DNA from: Nocardia sp.
GTDB lineage: Bacteria; Actinomycetota; Actinomycetes; Mycobacteriales; Mycobacteriaceae
Direction of reading: 5' to 3'
DNA: 64,000 nucleotides
NCBI RefSeq assembly: GCF_025465275.1
Contig: NZ_JAODNK010000074.1
Coordinates: 62,001-126,000 of the forward strand
The position numbers and the translations under genes were made by a program. Numbering within the stretch: the first letter of the stretch is position 1; each line of letters starts with the position of its first letter. Positions 42,963 through 52,109 of this stretch are shown in pieces. A model generated the notes under the pieces. It did not search any database, was not told the DNA's origin, and worked only from the letters and a program-made list of their open reading frames with translations.

Positions 42963-43499
42963 GATGGATGTAGATTCCTGTTCGGTTTCTGGGGCTCGCA
43001 GGCCTGAAAAAGGCAGCGCTCGACTACGGGACGTCTCTCGACGTCCGGCGTTGCACTGGGGCTGTTTCTGGTTTCTGTTGTGAGACCCGTTACGGGCCAG
43101 GGAAATTCGGTGCTTCAGGAGGTCTGCAGAGACTGCGCCGGCCGCTTCGGGCCGTGGTGCCTCATCACACCGTTGTCGTGTTCACGTTCCGCATCTGTGT
43201 CGACATCTCCTCGCACCAACCAGACTTGTGGTCTGTTTCCAACAAGGTCACAGCTTGATTGCGCTTGTTTAACACAGCGTGAACCAAAACTGAACGGGAG
43301 GTGAACTGGCTCGCTTGGAGATCCTTAGACCTGCATCAATACAAGCACTGACCTGGTGATCCAATTGAAACCATTAAGTGTTTCAGATCACAGAACAATT
43401 TAGTCCGACTTTTGCGATATACCCGTTTCAGCCCATTTCTCGGCGTTTCGCGATAGCAAAGCGATCATTCAGCAATGCCCGGCACCAATCACACGCGCA
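42963..43499. other. Long upstream region of the SLT gene, no gene
   Basis: About 540 bp, more AT-rich than its surroundings at 43300-43500. On the minus strand near the SLT gene it holds repeated CCAGAAAC motifs and a hairpin GGACGT/ACGTCC (43029-43046). I compared it with the c-di-AMP (ydaO) riboswitch found before rpf/SLT genes and saw no match. Probably the promoter and a structured leader. Confidence 0.5.
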
Positions 43500-44624
43500 T
43501 CACTGGATAACTTGGGTAACAGCCGGTCGGGGTGTGCCGAACCGCCGCAAAGTGCGCATGAGCAGGGGCAGCATGAACATCATGAGCAGCAGCCGAATGG
43601 TCTGCACACTGGTGATGAGCGGCAGATTCGCATTCATTTTGTCGGCCGTCGCGAGCACCGCATTGATTCCGCCGGGCGTGGTCGCGAGATACAGATCCGA
43701 CATCTCGAGATCGACGAAGTGCGCCAATCCCAGCGCCATCACCGCGACCAGACCCGACAGCGCGAGCACCGCGACGGTCATGGCCGGGATCATGCGCGCC
43801 ATCTCACGCACCACCTGCCGGGTGAAGCGGGTACCGACCTCGAACCCGATGAGCACGAACAGCAGATCCTTGAACAGATGTGTGGGCGCATAGCCGTGAC
43901 TGACACCCGCGGCGGTGAGCACCGCGGTCAGCAGCATGGGGCCCAGCAGCGCCGCATTCGGCAATCCGATGCGGCGGCCCACCCAAATCCCTATGAGGCA
44001 CAACATGATTGCCGTCGAGATACCGGCGACCTGATCACCGCGGCCGACGATCATCCAGTACGGCAGTGAGGGATCCGTCACCGAACCGCCGAGAGTCGCT
44101 GGGCGGTAAGCCATTCCCTCTTCATCGTCGAGCAGCGCCGCCACCGCGGGCGCGCTCAGCGCGACCAGCGCGACGCGCAGATACTGCATGAACGCCACCC
44201 GGCGCGGGTCCGCGCCGAGCTCATCGGCGGCGGAGACCACGGCGGCGGAACCACCCGCCAGCATGCCCAGCGTCGCAGTCGGCACATCCACCTCGGCGAC
44301 CCGCGCGAAGACCAATGCCACCGCGACGCTGACCAGAATGGTGGCCGCCGTGACGGCCAGTACGGGCAGCAAATCGAGACCGATCGAGGTCAGCAGCGAT
44401 ACCTGCAGATAACTGCCCATCAGCACACCCAGCATGGCCTGGACGCCGACACTCACCTGGCGCGGCAGCGGCCGGGGCAGCCGATTGGTCATGGCCAGGA
44501 TCGCGCCCACCACGATCGCGAGAATCATCTGCGGAGCCGGGAACCCCAGACGATCGAGCAGCGCCGCACCGGCCAGCACAGCGGCCGACAATGCCACCCA
44601 GATCAGCAACTGTCTCGGGTTCAT
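43500..44624 (-). CDS. AbrB family membrane protein (putative transporter)
   Basis: A 374-aa protein with about 9-10 transmembrane helices and the AbrB (PF05145, 'ammonia monooxygenase'-misnamed) pattern, including two GxxxG-rich halves (ATLGMLAGGSAAVVSAADEL; LATTPGGINAVLATADKM). Transport substrate unknown. ATG 44624 (MNPRQLLIWV) is preferred over the longer frame. Confidence 0.82.
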   Translation of the reverse strand: MNPRQLLIWVALSAAVLAGAALLDRLGFPAPQMILAIVVGAILAMTNRLPRPLPRQVSVGVQAMLGVLMGSYLQVSLLTSIGLDLLPVLAVTAATILVSVAVALVFARVAEVDVPTATLGMLAGGSAAVVSAADELGADPRRVAFMQYLRVALVALSAPAVAALLDDEEGMAYRPATLGGSVTDPSLPYWMIVGRGDQVAGISTAIMLCLIGIWVGRRIGLPNAALLGPMLLTAVLTAAGVSHGYAPTHLFKDLLFVLIGFEVGTRFTRQVVREMARMIPAMTVAVLALSGLVAVMALGLAHFVDLEMSDLYLATTPGGINAVLATADKMNANLPLITSVQTIRLLLMMFMLPLLMRTLRRFGTPRPAVTQVIQ

Positions 44625-44775
44625 AGTCACCAAGACTGCCCGGCGACAGTAAACGGACAGTAACGGTGCAGCTATCCCCTCGGCCGGGCTTTGTGATTTC
44701 CAATGCAGAACCGAATGATCAAGAGCGGCGCCACAAATCACACGCGAGTAATCCGCACGACCGGCACTGGCCCGC

Positions 44776-44911
44776 TTCTCCGCGCCTTCAACGCACGGCT
44801 GGGGAGCCGTACGTTGATTTGCACGCGTACCAGCAGTCGGGTGCCGAGACGATTCTGGGAGTACCCGGGGAGTTACCCCGAACTCGCGAAATCTGGCGTG
44901 ACCTTTCGAAG
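44776..44911. repeat. Family B intergenic repeat, copy B5
   Basis: Same orientation as B2 and B3. The core is GGGAGTACCCGGGGAGTTAC followed by CCC; an inner stem CAACGCACGGCT / AGCCGTACGTTG with mismatches occupies the variable middle. It lies just downstream of the cbs stop codon. Confidence 0.75.
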
Positions 44912-44924
44912 ATCGTGAACGGGG

Positions 44925-46310
44925 TCAGAGCGCCCCGTCGCTGAGGTGGCCCAGCAGATCGTGGCGGGTGATGACGCCGACCGGCTTACCGTCGTCGACC
45001 ACCATGAGCGCATCGGTGGACTCGAGCAGCTTGGTCGCCGCCGATACCGGCTCGCCGGAGCCGATGAGCGGGAAGCCCGGGCTCATATGCTGCGCCACCG
45101 AATCGGTGAGCTTGGCCCGGCCCTCGAACACAGCGGAGAGCAGATCGCGCTCGGTCACGCTGCCCGCGACCTCGCCGGCCATGACGGGCGGCTCGGCGCC
45201 GACCACCGGCATCTGTGAGACGCCGTACTCGCGCAGGATCTCGATGGCATCGCGCAGCGTTTCCTGCGGGTGGGTGTGCACCAGATCCGGCAGCTCACCG
45301 GTCTTGCCGCGCAGCACATCTCCGACGTGCACCTCGGCGGTCGAACCGTCCAGGCGCGAACGCAGGAAGCCGTAGGAGCTCATCCACTGATCGTTGAAGA
45401 TCTTGGACAGGTAGCCGCGGCCACCGTCCGGAAGCAGTACGACGACAACCGCATCGGGATCGCGCTCGGCGACCTTGAGCGCCGCCACCACGGCCATACC
45501 GCAGGAGCCGCCGACCAGCAGGCCCTCCTCGCGCGCCAGGCGGCGGGTCATCTCGAAGGAGTCCGCATCGGAGACGGCGATAATCTCGTCCGGGATGGCC
45601 GGGTCGTAGGCGCTGGGCCAGAAGTCCTCGCCGACACCCTCGACCAGGTACGGGCGCCCGGTGCCGCCGGAGTACACCGAACCCTCGGGATCGGCGCCGA
45701 TGACCTGGACCTTGCCGCCCGAGATCTCCTTCAGGTAGCGGCCGGTGCCGGTGATGGTGCCGCCGGTGCCGACGCCCGCCACGAAGTGCGTGACCTTGCC
45801 GTCGGTGTCCCGCCAGATCTCCGGACCGGTGGTCTCGTAGTGCGATTCCGGACCGCCCGGGTTGGAGTACTGGTTCGGCTTCCAGGCGCCGTCGATCTCG
45901 CGCACCAGGCGATCGGAGACGTTGTAGTAGCTGTCCGGATCCTCCGGCGCGACCGCGGTCGGGCAGACCACGACCTCGGCGCCGTACGCGCGCAACACAT
46001 TCCGCTTGTCCTCGCTGACCTTGTCCGGGCAGACGAAGACGCAGTGGTAGCCGCGCTGCTGTGCGACCAGGGCCAGGCCGACGCCGGTATTACCGGAAGT
46101 CGGTTCGACGATGGTGCCGCCGGGCTTCAGCAACCCGGCCGCTTCGGCGGCGTCGATCATCTTGACCGCGATGCGGTCCTTGGAACTGCCGCCGGGGTTC
46201 AGGTACTCCACCTTCGCCGCCACCAGTCCGGAGTTCGGACCCACCACCGAGTTCAATCGAACGAGGGGGGTGTTTCCGATCAGATCCACGACGGAGTCAG
46301 CGATGCGCAT
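44925..46310 (-). CDS. cbs: cystathionine beta-synthase
   Basis: A 461-aa PLP enzyme joining serine (or O-acetylserine) with homocysteine. The PLP lysine K44 is in NPGGSSKDRIAV; the catalytic domain ends near residue 320. Two CBS domains follow (about 340-455) and may bind an adenosyl ligand. It corresponds to Rv1077. ATG 46310 is chosen; the frame is open 158 codons further upstream on the opposite strand of the next gene. Confidence 0.96.
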   Translation of the reverse strand: MRIADSVVDLIGNTPLVRLNSVVGPNSGLVAAKVEYLNPGGSSKDRIAVKMIDAAEAAGLLKPGGTIVEPTSGNTGVGLALVAQQRGYHCVFVCPDKVSEDKRNVLRAYGAEVVVCPTAVAPEDPDSYYNVSDRLVREIDGAWKPNQYSNPGGPESHYETTGPEIWRDTDGKVTHFVAGVGTGGTITGTGRYLKEISGGKVQVIGADPEGSVYSGGTGRPYLVEGVGEDFWPSAYDPAIPDEIIAVSDADSFEMTRRLAREEGLLVGGSCGMAVVAALKVAERDPDAVVVVLLPDGGRGYLSKIFNDQWMSSYGFLRSRLDGSTAEVHVGDVLRGKTGELPDLVHTHPQETLRDAIEILREYGVSQMPVVGAEPPVMAGEVAGSVTERDLLSAVFEGRAKLTDSVAQHMSPGFPLIGSGEPVSAATKLLESTDALMVVDDGKPVGVITRHDLLGHLSDGAL

Positions 46311-46391
46311 ACCCCTCATCGTTGCAGAAAGGATATGGAGGCTTTCGCGCACGTAGGCGATCTCACCGTCGCGGGAAATTACCATCGGCGC

Positions 46392-46853
46392 ATGAGGAGC
46401 CCGACCTATGTGCGTGCAGCCCTGATGTTCGGATCCCTCGCGGGCGCGACCATGATCGTTTCCGCCCCGCCGGCACAGGCCCGGACCGTGGAATTTCCGC
46501 AGGTACCGACCCTCTTCCGGGACGGGCTGTGCGGCGGCAGTATTCGAGTGTGGGCAGACACCAGCCCGGACTGGCCGGGCCGGGCCATCATCAATGTGCG
46601 GGCACAGCCGATCGTCGGAATCGGTCCGGGCGAGTGGAGCTTCGCACCCCTGTGCGAGAACCTGACCACCGTCGCCTGGCGCAATATGAACACCGGTGCG
46701 GCAGGCGAATACCGGGTGGTCGTGACCGCGGGCATCTACGGCAGCGTGCAGTACGCGCTGTTCCAGGACACCGGGCCCGGGCACATCGTGGTGACGTCAT
46801 ACACGGACATGGCGAACATCCCGCAGACCGGGGCCTTCGACGTACCGCAATAA
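46392..46853 (+). CDS. Small secreted protein
   Basis: A 153-aa exported protein with a clear signal peptide (ALMFGSLAGATMIVSAPPAQA, cleavage after AQA). Two cysteines (CGGS and LCEN) may form a disulfide. It contains a beta-rich domain with no recognised family. It lies divergent from cbs with an 81-bp gap. Confidence 0.78.
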   Translation: MRSPTYVRAALMFGSLAGATMIVSAPPAQARTVEFPQVPTLFRDGLCGGSIRVWADTSPDWPGRAIINVRAQPIVGIGPGEWSFAPLCENLTTVAWRNMNTGAAGEYRVVVTAGIYGSVQYALFQDTGPGHIVVTSYTDMANIPQTGAFDVPQ

Positions 46854-46868
46854 GCCCTTGCCCCAGGT

Positions 46869-46900
46869 CGTGCCCCGCTGCCGAGAGGCAGCGGGGCACG
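46869..46900. terminator. Perfect hairpin terminator
   Basis: A 14-bp stem, CGTGCCCCGCTGCC / GGCAGCGGGGCACG, with loop GAGA, right after the small secreted protein gene. Confidence 0.75.
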
Positions 46901-47026
46901 AGAGCCCCCGCGAGTGAGGGATATTCCACAGTTCAATCACTGGGATACCGGCATACCGGATGTTTGATGCACGACACACCCGTCGTAGATTCGAAGTGGT
47001 TCACCCCCGCACTTAAAGGAGTCCTC

Positions 47027-48244
47027 ATGGCTGAGGCCGTTATCGTTTCGTACGCCCGCTCGCCCATCGGCCGCGCAGGCAAGGGTTCGCTCGTGGGCAT
47101 GCGACCGGACGACCTCGCGGCTCAGATGGTGCAGGCCGCGCTCGACAAGGTGCCCGCCCTGGCCGCCAGTGATATCGACGATCTGATGCTGGGCTGCGGC
47201 CAGCCCGCCGGTGAGTCCGGTTTCAATATGGCCCGCGCCGTGGCGGTGCAGCTGGGCTACGACTACCTGCCCGGTGTCACGCTCAACCGGTACTGCTCCT
47301 CCTCGCTGCAGACCACCCGGATGGCCCTGCATGCCATCAAGGCCGGCGAGGGCGACGTGTTCATCTCGGCCGGCGTCGAGACGGTTTCGCGCTTCCCGAA
47401 GGGCACCTCCGACGGCTGGCCCGACACCCACAACATCACCTTCGCCGAGGCCGAGGCCCGCACCAAGGCCACCGCGGAATCCAACGCCACCTGGATCGAC
47501 CCGCGCGAGAACGACATCCTGCCGGACGTCTACATCGCCATGGGCCAGACCGCGGAGAACGTCGCCACCTACACCGGCATCTCCCGTGAGGACCAGGACC
47601 ACTGGGCTGTGCGTTCGCAGAACCGTGCGGAAGAGGCCATCAAGTCCGGCTTCTTCGAGCGTGAGATCACCCCGGTGACCCTGCCCGACGGCACCATCGT
47701 CACCACCGACGACGGCCCTCGCGCCGGCACCACCTACGAGAAGATCTCCTCGCTCAAGCCGGTCTTCCGCCCCGACGGCACCGTCACCGCCGGTAATGCC
47801 TGCCCGCTCAACGACGGCGCCGCCGCGCTGGTCATCATGAGCGACACCAAGGCCAAGTCGCTGGGCCTGACCCCGCTGGCCCGCATCGTATCCACCGGCG
47901 TCTCCGGCCTGTCCCCCGAGATCATGGGCCTCGGCCCGATCGAGGCGGTCCGCAAGGCCCTCGGCTACGCCAATATGACCATCGGCGACCTCGACCTCTA
48001 CGAGATCAACGAGGCCTTCGCGGTGCAGGTCCTCGGCTCTGCCCGCGAACTGAACATGGACCACGACAAGCTGAACATCTCCGGTGGCGCCCTCGCCCTC
48101 GGCCACCCGTTCGGCATGACCGGCGCCCGCATCACCGCCACCCTCATCAACAACCTCCAGACCCAGGACAAGCAGTTCGGGCTGGAGACCATGTGTGTGG
48201 GCGGCGGCCAGGGCATGGCAATGGTCATCGAGCGCCTGAGCTAG
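47027..48244 (+). CDS. acetyl-CoA acetyltransferase (thiolase, FadA3-like)
   Basis: A 405-aa thiolase of fatty-acid beta-oxidation. The nucleophile is C90 in NRYCSSSLQT, the His is in GHPFGMTGAR, and the second Cys is in METMCVGGGQG. AAAGGAG, 6 bp before ATG 47027, fixes the start. It is located as Rv1074c (fadA3) is in M. tuberculosis. Confidence 0.95.
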   Translation: MAEAVIVSYARSPIGRAGKGSLVGMRPDDLAAQMVQAALDKVPALAASDIDDLMLGCGQPAGESGFNMARAVAVQLGYDYLPGVTLNRYCSSSLQTTRMALHAIKAGEGDVFISAGVETVSRFPKGTSDGWPDTHNITFAEAEARTKATAESNATWIDPRENDILPDVYIAMGQTAENVATYTGISREDQDHWAVRSQNRAEEAIKSGFFEREITPVTLPDGTIVTTDDGPRAGTTYEKISSLKPVFRPDGTVTAGNACPLNDGAAALVIMSDTKAKSLGLTPLARIVSTGVSGLSPEIMGLGPIEAVRKALGYANMTIGDLDLYEINEAFAVQVLGSARELNMDHDKLNISGGALALGHPFGMTGARITATLINNLQTQDKQFGLETMCVGGGQGMAMVIERLS

Positions 48245-48263
48245 TACCCGAGATTCGTTGCGC

Positions 48264-48287
48264 GGCCCCCTACTTCGGTGGGGGGCC
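48264..48287 (+). terminator. Terminator after the thiolase gene
   Basis: Stem GGCCCCC / GGGGGGCC with a 9-nt loop, then GTTCTTCG. Confidence 0.7.
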
Positions 48288-48385
48288 GTTCTTCGTATTA
48301 CCTGGCAGGTAATCGACTTCGCTCTCGGGAGCGGGAAACATTGTGGGTATCAAAGGAGTACGCAGTACCGAATGAGGAGCCCAGC

Positions 48386-48724
48386 ATGCCCGGTTACGCC
48401 ATTGCGCAGCTTTACGATGTCGATCTCAATGCGGGGATCGTGGAGTATCTCGAGCGGATCGACTCGACACTGGCGCCGTTCGGGGGGAAGTTCCTCGTGC
48501 ACGCCGGGTTGCAGTCGGTGCAGGAGGGGCCTGCGAACGCAGCGGCCATCGTCATCGAATTCCCGGACTACCAGGCAGCTCTGGATTGGTATCAGTCGCC
48601 CGCCTACCAGGCGATCCTGCCGCTGCGGACCGAGAATGCCAGCGGCATCGCAATACTCGCGCAGGACTGCGGAGAGAATCATGTCGCCACGGACATCTTG
48701 CAGGGCCGGGTGGTACAGGGTTGA
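48386..48724 (+). CDS. DUF1330 family protein
   Basis: A 112-aa dimeric ferredoxin-like-fold protein (MPGYAIAQLYDVDLNAGIVE; AAAIVIEFPDYQAALDWYQS; PLRTENASGIAI). DUF1330 members are small stress-related proteins of unknown activity. GAGGAG upstream fixes ATG 48386. Confidence 0.85.
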   Translation: MPGYAIAQLYDVDLNAGIVEYLERIDSTLAPFGGKFLVHAGLQSVQEGPANAAAIVIEFPDYQAALDWYQSPAYQAILPLRTENASGIAILAQDCGENHVATDILQGRVVQG

Positions 48725-48757
48725 TCATCGCGGCGCGCGGGATTCGCCGAACAACGA

Positions 48758-48793
48758 AATGGGCGGGCCCCGGAATTCCGAGGCCCGCCCATT
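48758..48793. terminator. Bidirectional hairpin between convergent genes
   Basis: Arms AATGGGCGGGCC and GGCCCGCCCATT, between the DUF1330 and BI-1 genes. Confidence 0.75.
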
Positions 48794-48820
48794 CAGGTAT
48801 TCAGTTGTGCGCCACCGTTA

Positions 48821-49690
48821 TCAGTCGCGCTGGAAGTAACTCAGCAGGCGCAGGATCTCGATGTACAGCCAGACCAGGGTGACGGTCAGGCCGAACGCCA
48901 CGCCCCAGGCCGCCTGCGCCGGTGCATTGGCGCGGATGAGCTGATCGGCCGCGTCGAAGTCCAGCAGGAAGCTGAACGCGGCGACGGCGATGACCACCAG
49001 GCTGAAGATGATCGACATGGTGCCGCCGTCACGCAGGCCCAGACCGCCCGGCGTGATGAAGGAGGCGATGATATTGCCGACCATCAGGACCAGAACGCCG
49101 ATCATGGCGGCGACGATCATGCGGGTGAAGCGCGGGGTGACGCGGATGGCGCCGGTCTTGTAGACGACCAGCATGCCGAAGAACACGCCGAAGGTGCCGA
49201 GCACCGCCTGCGCGATCAGCCCGGAACCGCCGACACCGCCGAAGGAAACGTTGGTGAACATGAACGACAGCGCGCCGAGGAACAGACCCTCGAAGGCCGC
49301 GTAGCTGAGCACCAGCGCCGGATTGTTCTGCTTGCGACCGAAACTCGCGATCATGGCGAGCACGAAGCCGACCAGGCCGCCGACGATCACGAACGGCGTG
49401 GCCAGCGAGTGGTTGGACGCGGTGAGCGCGTAGGAGATGATCGCACCGACGGTCACCACACCCAGCGTGATGCCGGTCTTGGTGACAACATCGTCGATGG
49501 TCATGGGCCGGGTGAGCGGCACCGCGGGCTGGTTGGGCTGCTGGTACCCGTAGGGCGGGTACTGCGGGGGCTGCTGACCGTACTGGGGATTGGGCTGTCC
49601 GGCTCCAGCGGGCGCCGAGCCGAAGCCGGCATAGCCGCCGTTCTGCTGGGGCGTCAGGTTCCGGAAAACCGGGTTGGAGGTGGTGCGCAA
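48821..49690 (-). CDS. Bax inhibitor-1/YccA family membrane protein
   Basis: A 289-aa protein with about seven transmembrane helices, ending with the hydrophobic VWLYIEILRLLSYF typical of the family. The N-terminus is Pro/Gln/Gly/Tyr-rich. A TTG start at 49690 (RTTSNPVFRNL) with AAAGGGA upstream fits the family's N-terminus better than the longer frame. Members act as leak or calcium channels; role here is inferred. Confidence 0.9.
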   Translation of the reverse strand: MRTTSNPVFRNLTPQQNGGYAGFGSAPAGAGQPNPQYGQQPPQYPPYGYQQPNQPAVPLTRPMTIDDVVTKTGITLGVVTVGAIISYALTASNHSLATPFVIVGGLVGFVLAMIASFGRKQNNPALVLSYAAFEGLFLGALSFMFTNVSFGGVGGSGLIAQAVLGTFGVFFGMLVVYKTGAIRVTPRFTRMIVAAMIGVLVLMVGNIIASFITPGGLGLRDGGTMSIIFSLVVIAVAAFSFLLDFDAADQLIRANAPAQAAWGVAFGLTVTLVWLYIEILRLLSYFQRD

Positions 49691-49882
49691 GGCGCTTCCC
49701 TTTCTGGAGTCGCGGCCCACGGTGGTCGTGGCCTCGTTCTAGCGAATCAACGACCCGTGCCGCTGGCAAGTTCCCAAGTGGCACGGATCGGACCAGTCGG
49801 ACTTTACCTGACCTTTACTGTACGTGCTGTGCCGCAAACGGCGAGCGTAGTCCCGGGGCCATGCCCCGGAACAGCTCGAGAA

Positions 49883-50818
49883 CTAGCCCAGCTGGCTCAT
49901 GACCCGATCGGCGATCAGCTCCAGGTGATCCAGATCCTGCAGATCCAGCATCTGCAGGTAGACGCGCGTGGTTCCGGCGACCTCGGCATAGCGGCCGATC
50001 TTCGCGACCACCTCGTCCGGGCTGCCGGCCAGACCATTGGCCTTCAGCTCGTCCACATCCCGGCCGATGGCCGCCGCGCGCCGCGCTACCTCGGCATCGG
50101 TCGCGCCGACACAGGCCACCAGCGCATTGGAGAAGGTCAACTCCTCCGGATCGCGGCCGATGCCCTTGGCGGCCCGGCGGACGCGGTCGAACTGCTCGGC
50201 ACAAGCCTCGGGCGACTGGAACGGCACATTGAATTCATCGGCGTACTGCGCGGCCAGTCGCGGCGTCCGCTTCGCGCCCATACCGCCGATGATGACCGGG
50301 ATCTTGGCCTGCGCGGGCTTGGGCAGCGCGGGGGAATCGGTGAGCGTGTAGTGCTCGCCGGTGTAGGAGAAGGTTTCTCCGGCCGGGGTGCCCCACAGGC
50401 CGGTGATGACGGCCAGCTGCTCCTCGAAGCGCGCGAACTTGTCAGCGGGGAACGGAATGCCATAGGCGGTGTGCTCGCCCTCGAACCAGCCTGCGCCGAA
50501 ACCGAAGTCGACGCGGCCGCCGGACATGGCGTCGACCTGCGCGACCTCGATGGCCAGCACACCGGGCGGCCGGAAGGTGGCGGCGGTGACCAGCGTGCCG
50601 AGGCGGATGCGACTGGTCTCCCGGGCGAGACCGGCGAGGGTGATCCAGGCGTCGGTCGGTCCGGGCAGCCCGTCGGCATCACCCATGGCGAGGTAGTGGT
50701 CGGAGCGGAAGAAGGCGTCGTAGCCCAGGTCCTCGGTGGCCTTGGCCACGGTGCGCAGGGTGTCGTAGCTCGCGCCCTGCTGAGGTTCGGTGAAGATACG
50801 AAGATCGATTCGGCCCAT
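49883..50818 (-). CDS. LLM class F420-dependent oxidoreductase
   Basis: A 311-aa luciferase-like TIM-barrel protein (FRSDHYLAM, RIRLGTLVTAATFRPPGVLA, RVDFGFGAGWFEGEH). The sequence matches the TIGR03560-like F420-dependent group; F420 use is inferred from the family. Substrate unknown. Confidence 0.88.
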   Translation of the reverse strand: MGRIDLRIFTEPQQGASYDTLRTVAKATEDLGYDAFFRSDHYLAMGDADGLPGPTDAWITLAGLARETSRIRLGTLVTAATFRPPGVLAIEVAQVDAMSGGRVDFGFGAGWFEGEHTAYGIPFPADKFARFEEQLAVITGLWGTPAGETFSYTGEHYTLTDSPALPKPAQAKIPVIIGGMGAKRTPRLAAQYADEFNVPFQSPEACAEQFDRVRRAAKGIGRDPEELTFSNALVACVGATDAEVARRAAAIGRDVDELKANGLAGSPDEVVAKIGRYAEVAGTTRVYLQMLDLQDLDHLELIADRVMSQLG

Positions 50819-50842
50819 GCCTCTATTGTGCTGGTCGGTCTT

Positions 50843-52030
50843 TCAGCTCGCGTCCCGGTCCACCGCAGTGGAGGTGTGCAGCCCGCGCACCGAGCGGGTG
50901 ACGGTGAATTTGCGATTGCGGCCCATCACCTCGGTCTTGCCGACCATGCGCTCCATGACCCCGCGGTAATTGAGGTGCGAGTTGTAGACGGTCCACAGCT
51001 CGCCGCCGGGCCGCAGCACGCGACCGGCCTGCTGGAACATCTTGATAGCCGATCCGGTGTGCACGGCCGCGCCGACATGGAAGGGCGGATTGCACAGCAC
51101 CAGATCGGCGCTGTTGTCCGGTGCGCTCGACATGGCATCGTCGCGCAGCACGGTCACCCGATCGGCGACCGCATTGGCCTCGGCGGTGGCGCGGGTGGAG
51201 GCGACGGCCGCGGCCGACTGATCGGTCGCGGTAATGCGGATTCCGGGCCGCGCCTTGGCCAGTGCCACCGCGAGAATGCCTGTGCCGCAACCTAGATCGA
51301 TGGCATCGCGGGCATCGGGCTTCATCCGCCTGAGGTAGTCGAGCAGGAAGCGGGTGCCGATATCCAGCCGCGAACCGGAGAACGCGGCGCCGTGGGCGAC
51401 CACCTCGAGACCCTGATCATCGAGCTGGTTGCGCACCGGAAACTGGGGATCCCCAGCAGTTTTCGGTTCGGTGGCCAGCAGGACACGCGATTTCTGCCGC
51501 CCGCGGCTGGCCTGGACGGAGCCGAAGGATTCGGCCAGTACGTCATTCATGGCGGGGGTCAGGTACTTGTCCCGCCCGCCCGCGTACACCCGGACCTCGG
51601 GGGACGCGTAGCGCGCAATGGCATCGGCGGTTTCGGCCAGTCCGGAGAGCGCGCGCGGTAGCCGCCACAGCACGACCCGCACGTCCGCGAGCAGCCGCTC
51701 GCCCAACTCCATGGCGGTGTAGCGATCCGCCAGTCCGACCAGGCGCGCATTATTGGCCAGGGCGAGTTCGCCGGTGAGCAGATCCTGGTGCACCCGAATG
51801 CCGCGCAGGTCGTGCGCGGCAATGGCGCCGAGGGTCAGCGCACCGTACCCGTCGTCGATCACCGCCACCCGGCCATCCCCTGCTGCGGCAAGGGAATCGG
51901 CGGCGACATCCAGTAGCAACCGATCAGCGGCATCGACCGCGTAGAGGTTCACCGCCTCCACATCCGGAAACCGCCGCAATCGGCTCAGCACGTCCTCGAC
52001 CTCAACCACACCTACAGTGTGCTGGATCAT
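50843..52030 (-). CDS. class I SAM-dependent methyltransferase (RsmC/RlmG-like)
   Basis: A 395-aa two-domain protein. The N-terminal degenerate methyltransferase-like half is followed by a catalytic half with DLGCGTGILAVALA and NPPFHVG, the RNA guanine-N2 methyltransferase motif of RsmC/RlmG. It probably modifies ribosomal RNA. ATG 52030 is preferred; the frame extends 23 codons further upstream. Confidence 0.85.
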   Translation of the reverse strand: MIQHTVGVVEVEDVLSRLRRFPDVEAVNLYAVDAADRLLLDVAADSLAAAGDGRVAVIDDGYGALTLGAIAAHDLRGIRVHQDLLTGELALANNARLVGLADRYTAMELGERLLADVRVVLWRLPRALSGLAETADAIARYASPEVRVYAGGRDKYLTPAMNDVLAESFGSVQASRGRQKSRVLLATEPKTAGDPQFPVRNQLDDQGLEVVAHGAAFSGSRLDIGTRFLLDYLRRMKPDARDAIDLGCGTGILAVALAKARPGIRITATDQSAAAVASTRATAEANAVADRVTVLRDDAMSSAPDNSADLVLCNPPFHVGAAVHTGSAIKMFQQAGRVLRPGGELWTVYNSHLNYRGVMERMVGKTEVMGRNRKFTVTRSVRGLHTSTAVDRDAS

Positions 52031-52109
52031 TGCCGACGCGTCCCATCGGGGCCGTGTCTGGCGGATCTCAAAGTTTGCTCGACCAGCAATAACGGACAAA
52101 TCAAACTGA

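Noticed and set aside
42963..43300. c-di-AMP (ydaO) riboswitch upstream of the SLT gene
   Set aside because: The expected GGGGA...GGGGAACC and CCGUCAGCUAAC-type blocks could not be found, so I describe the region without that label.
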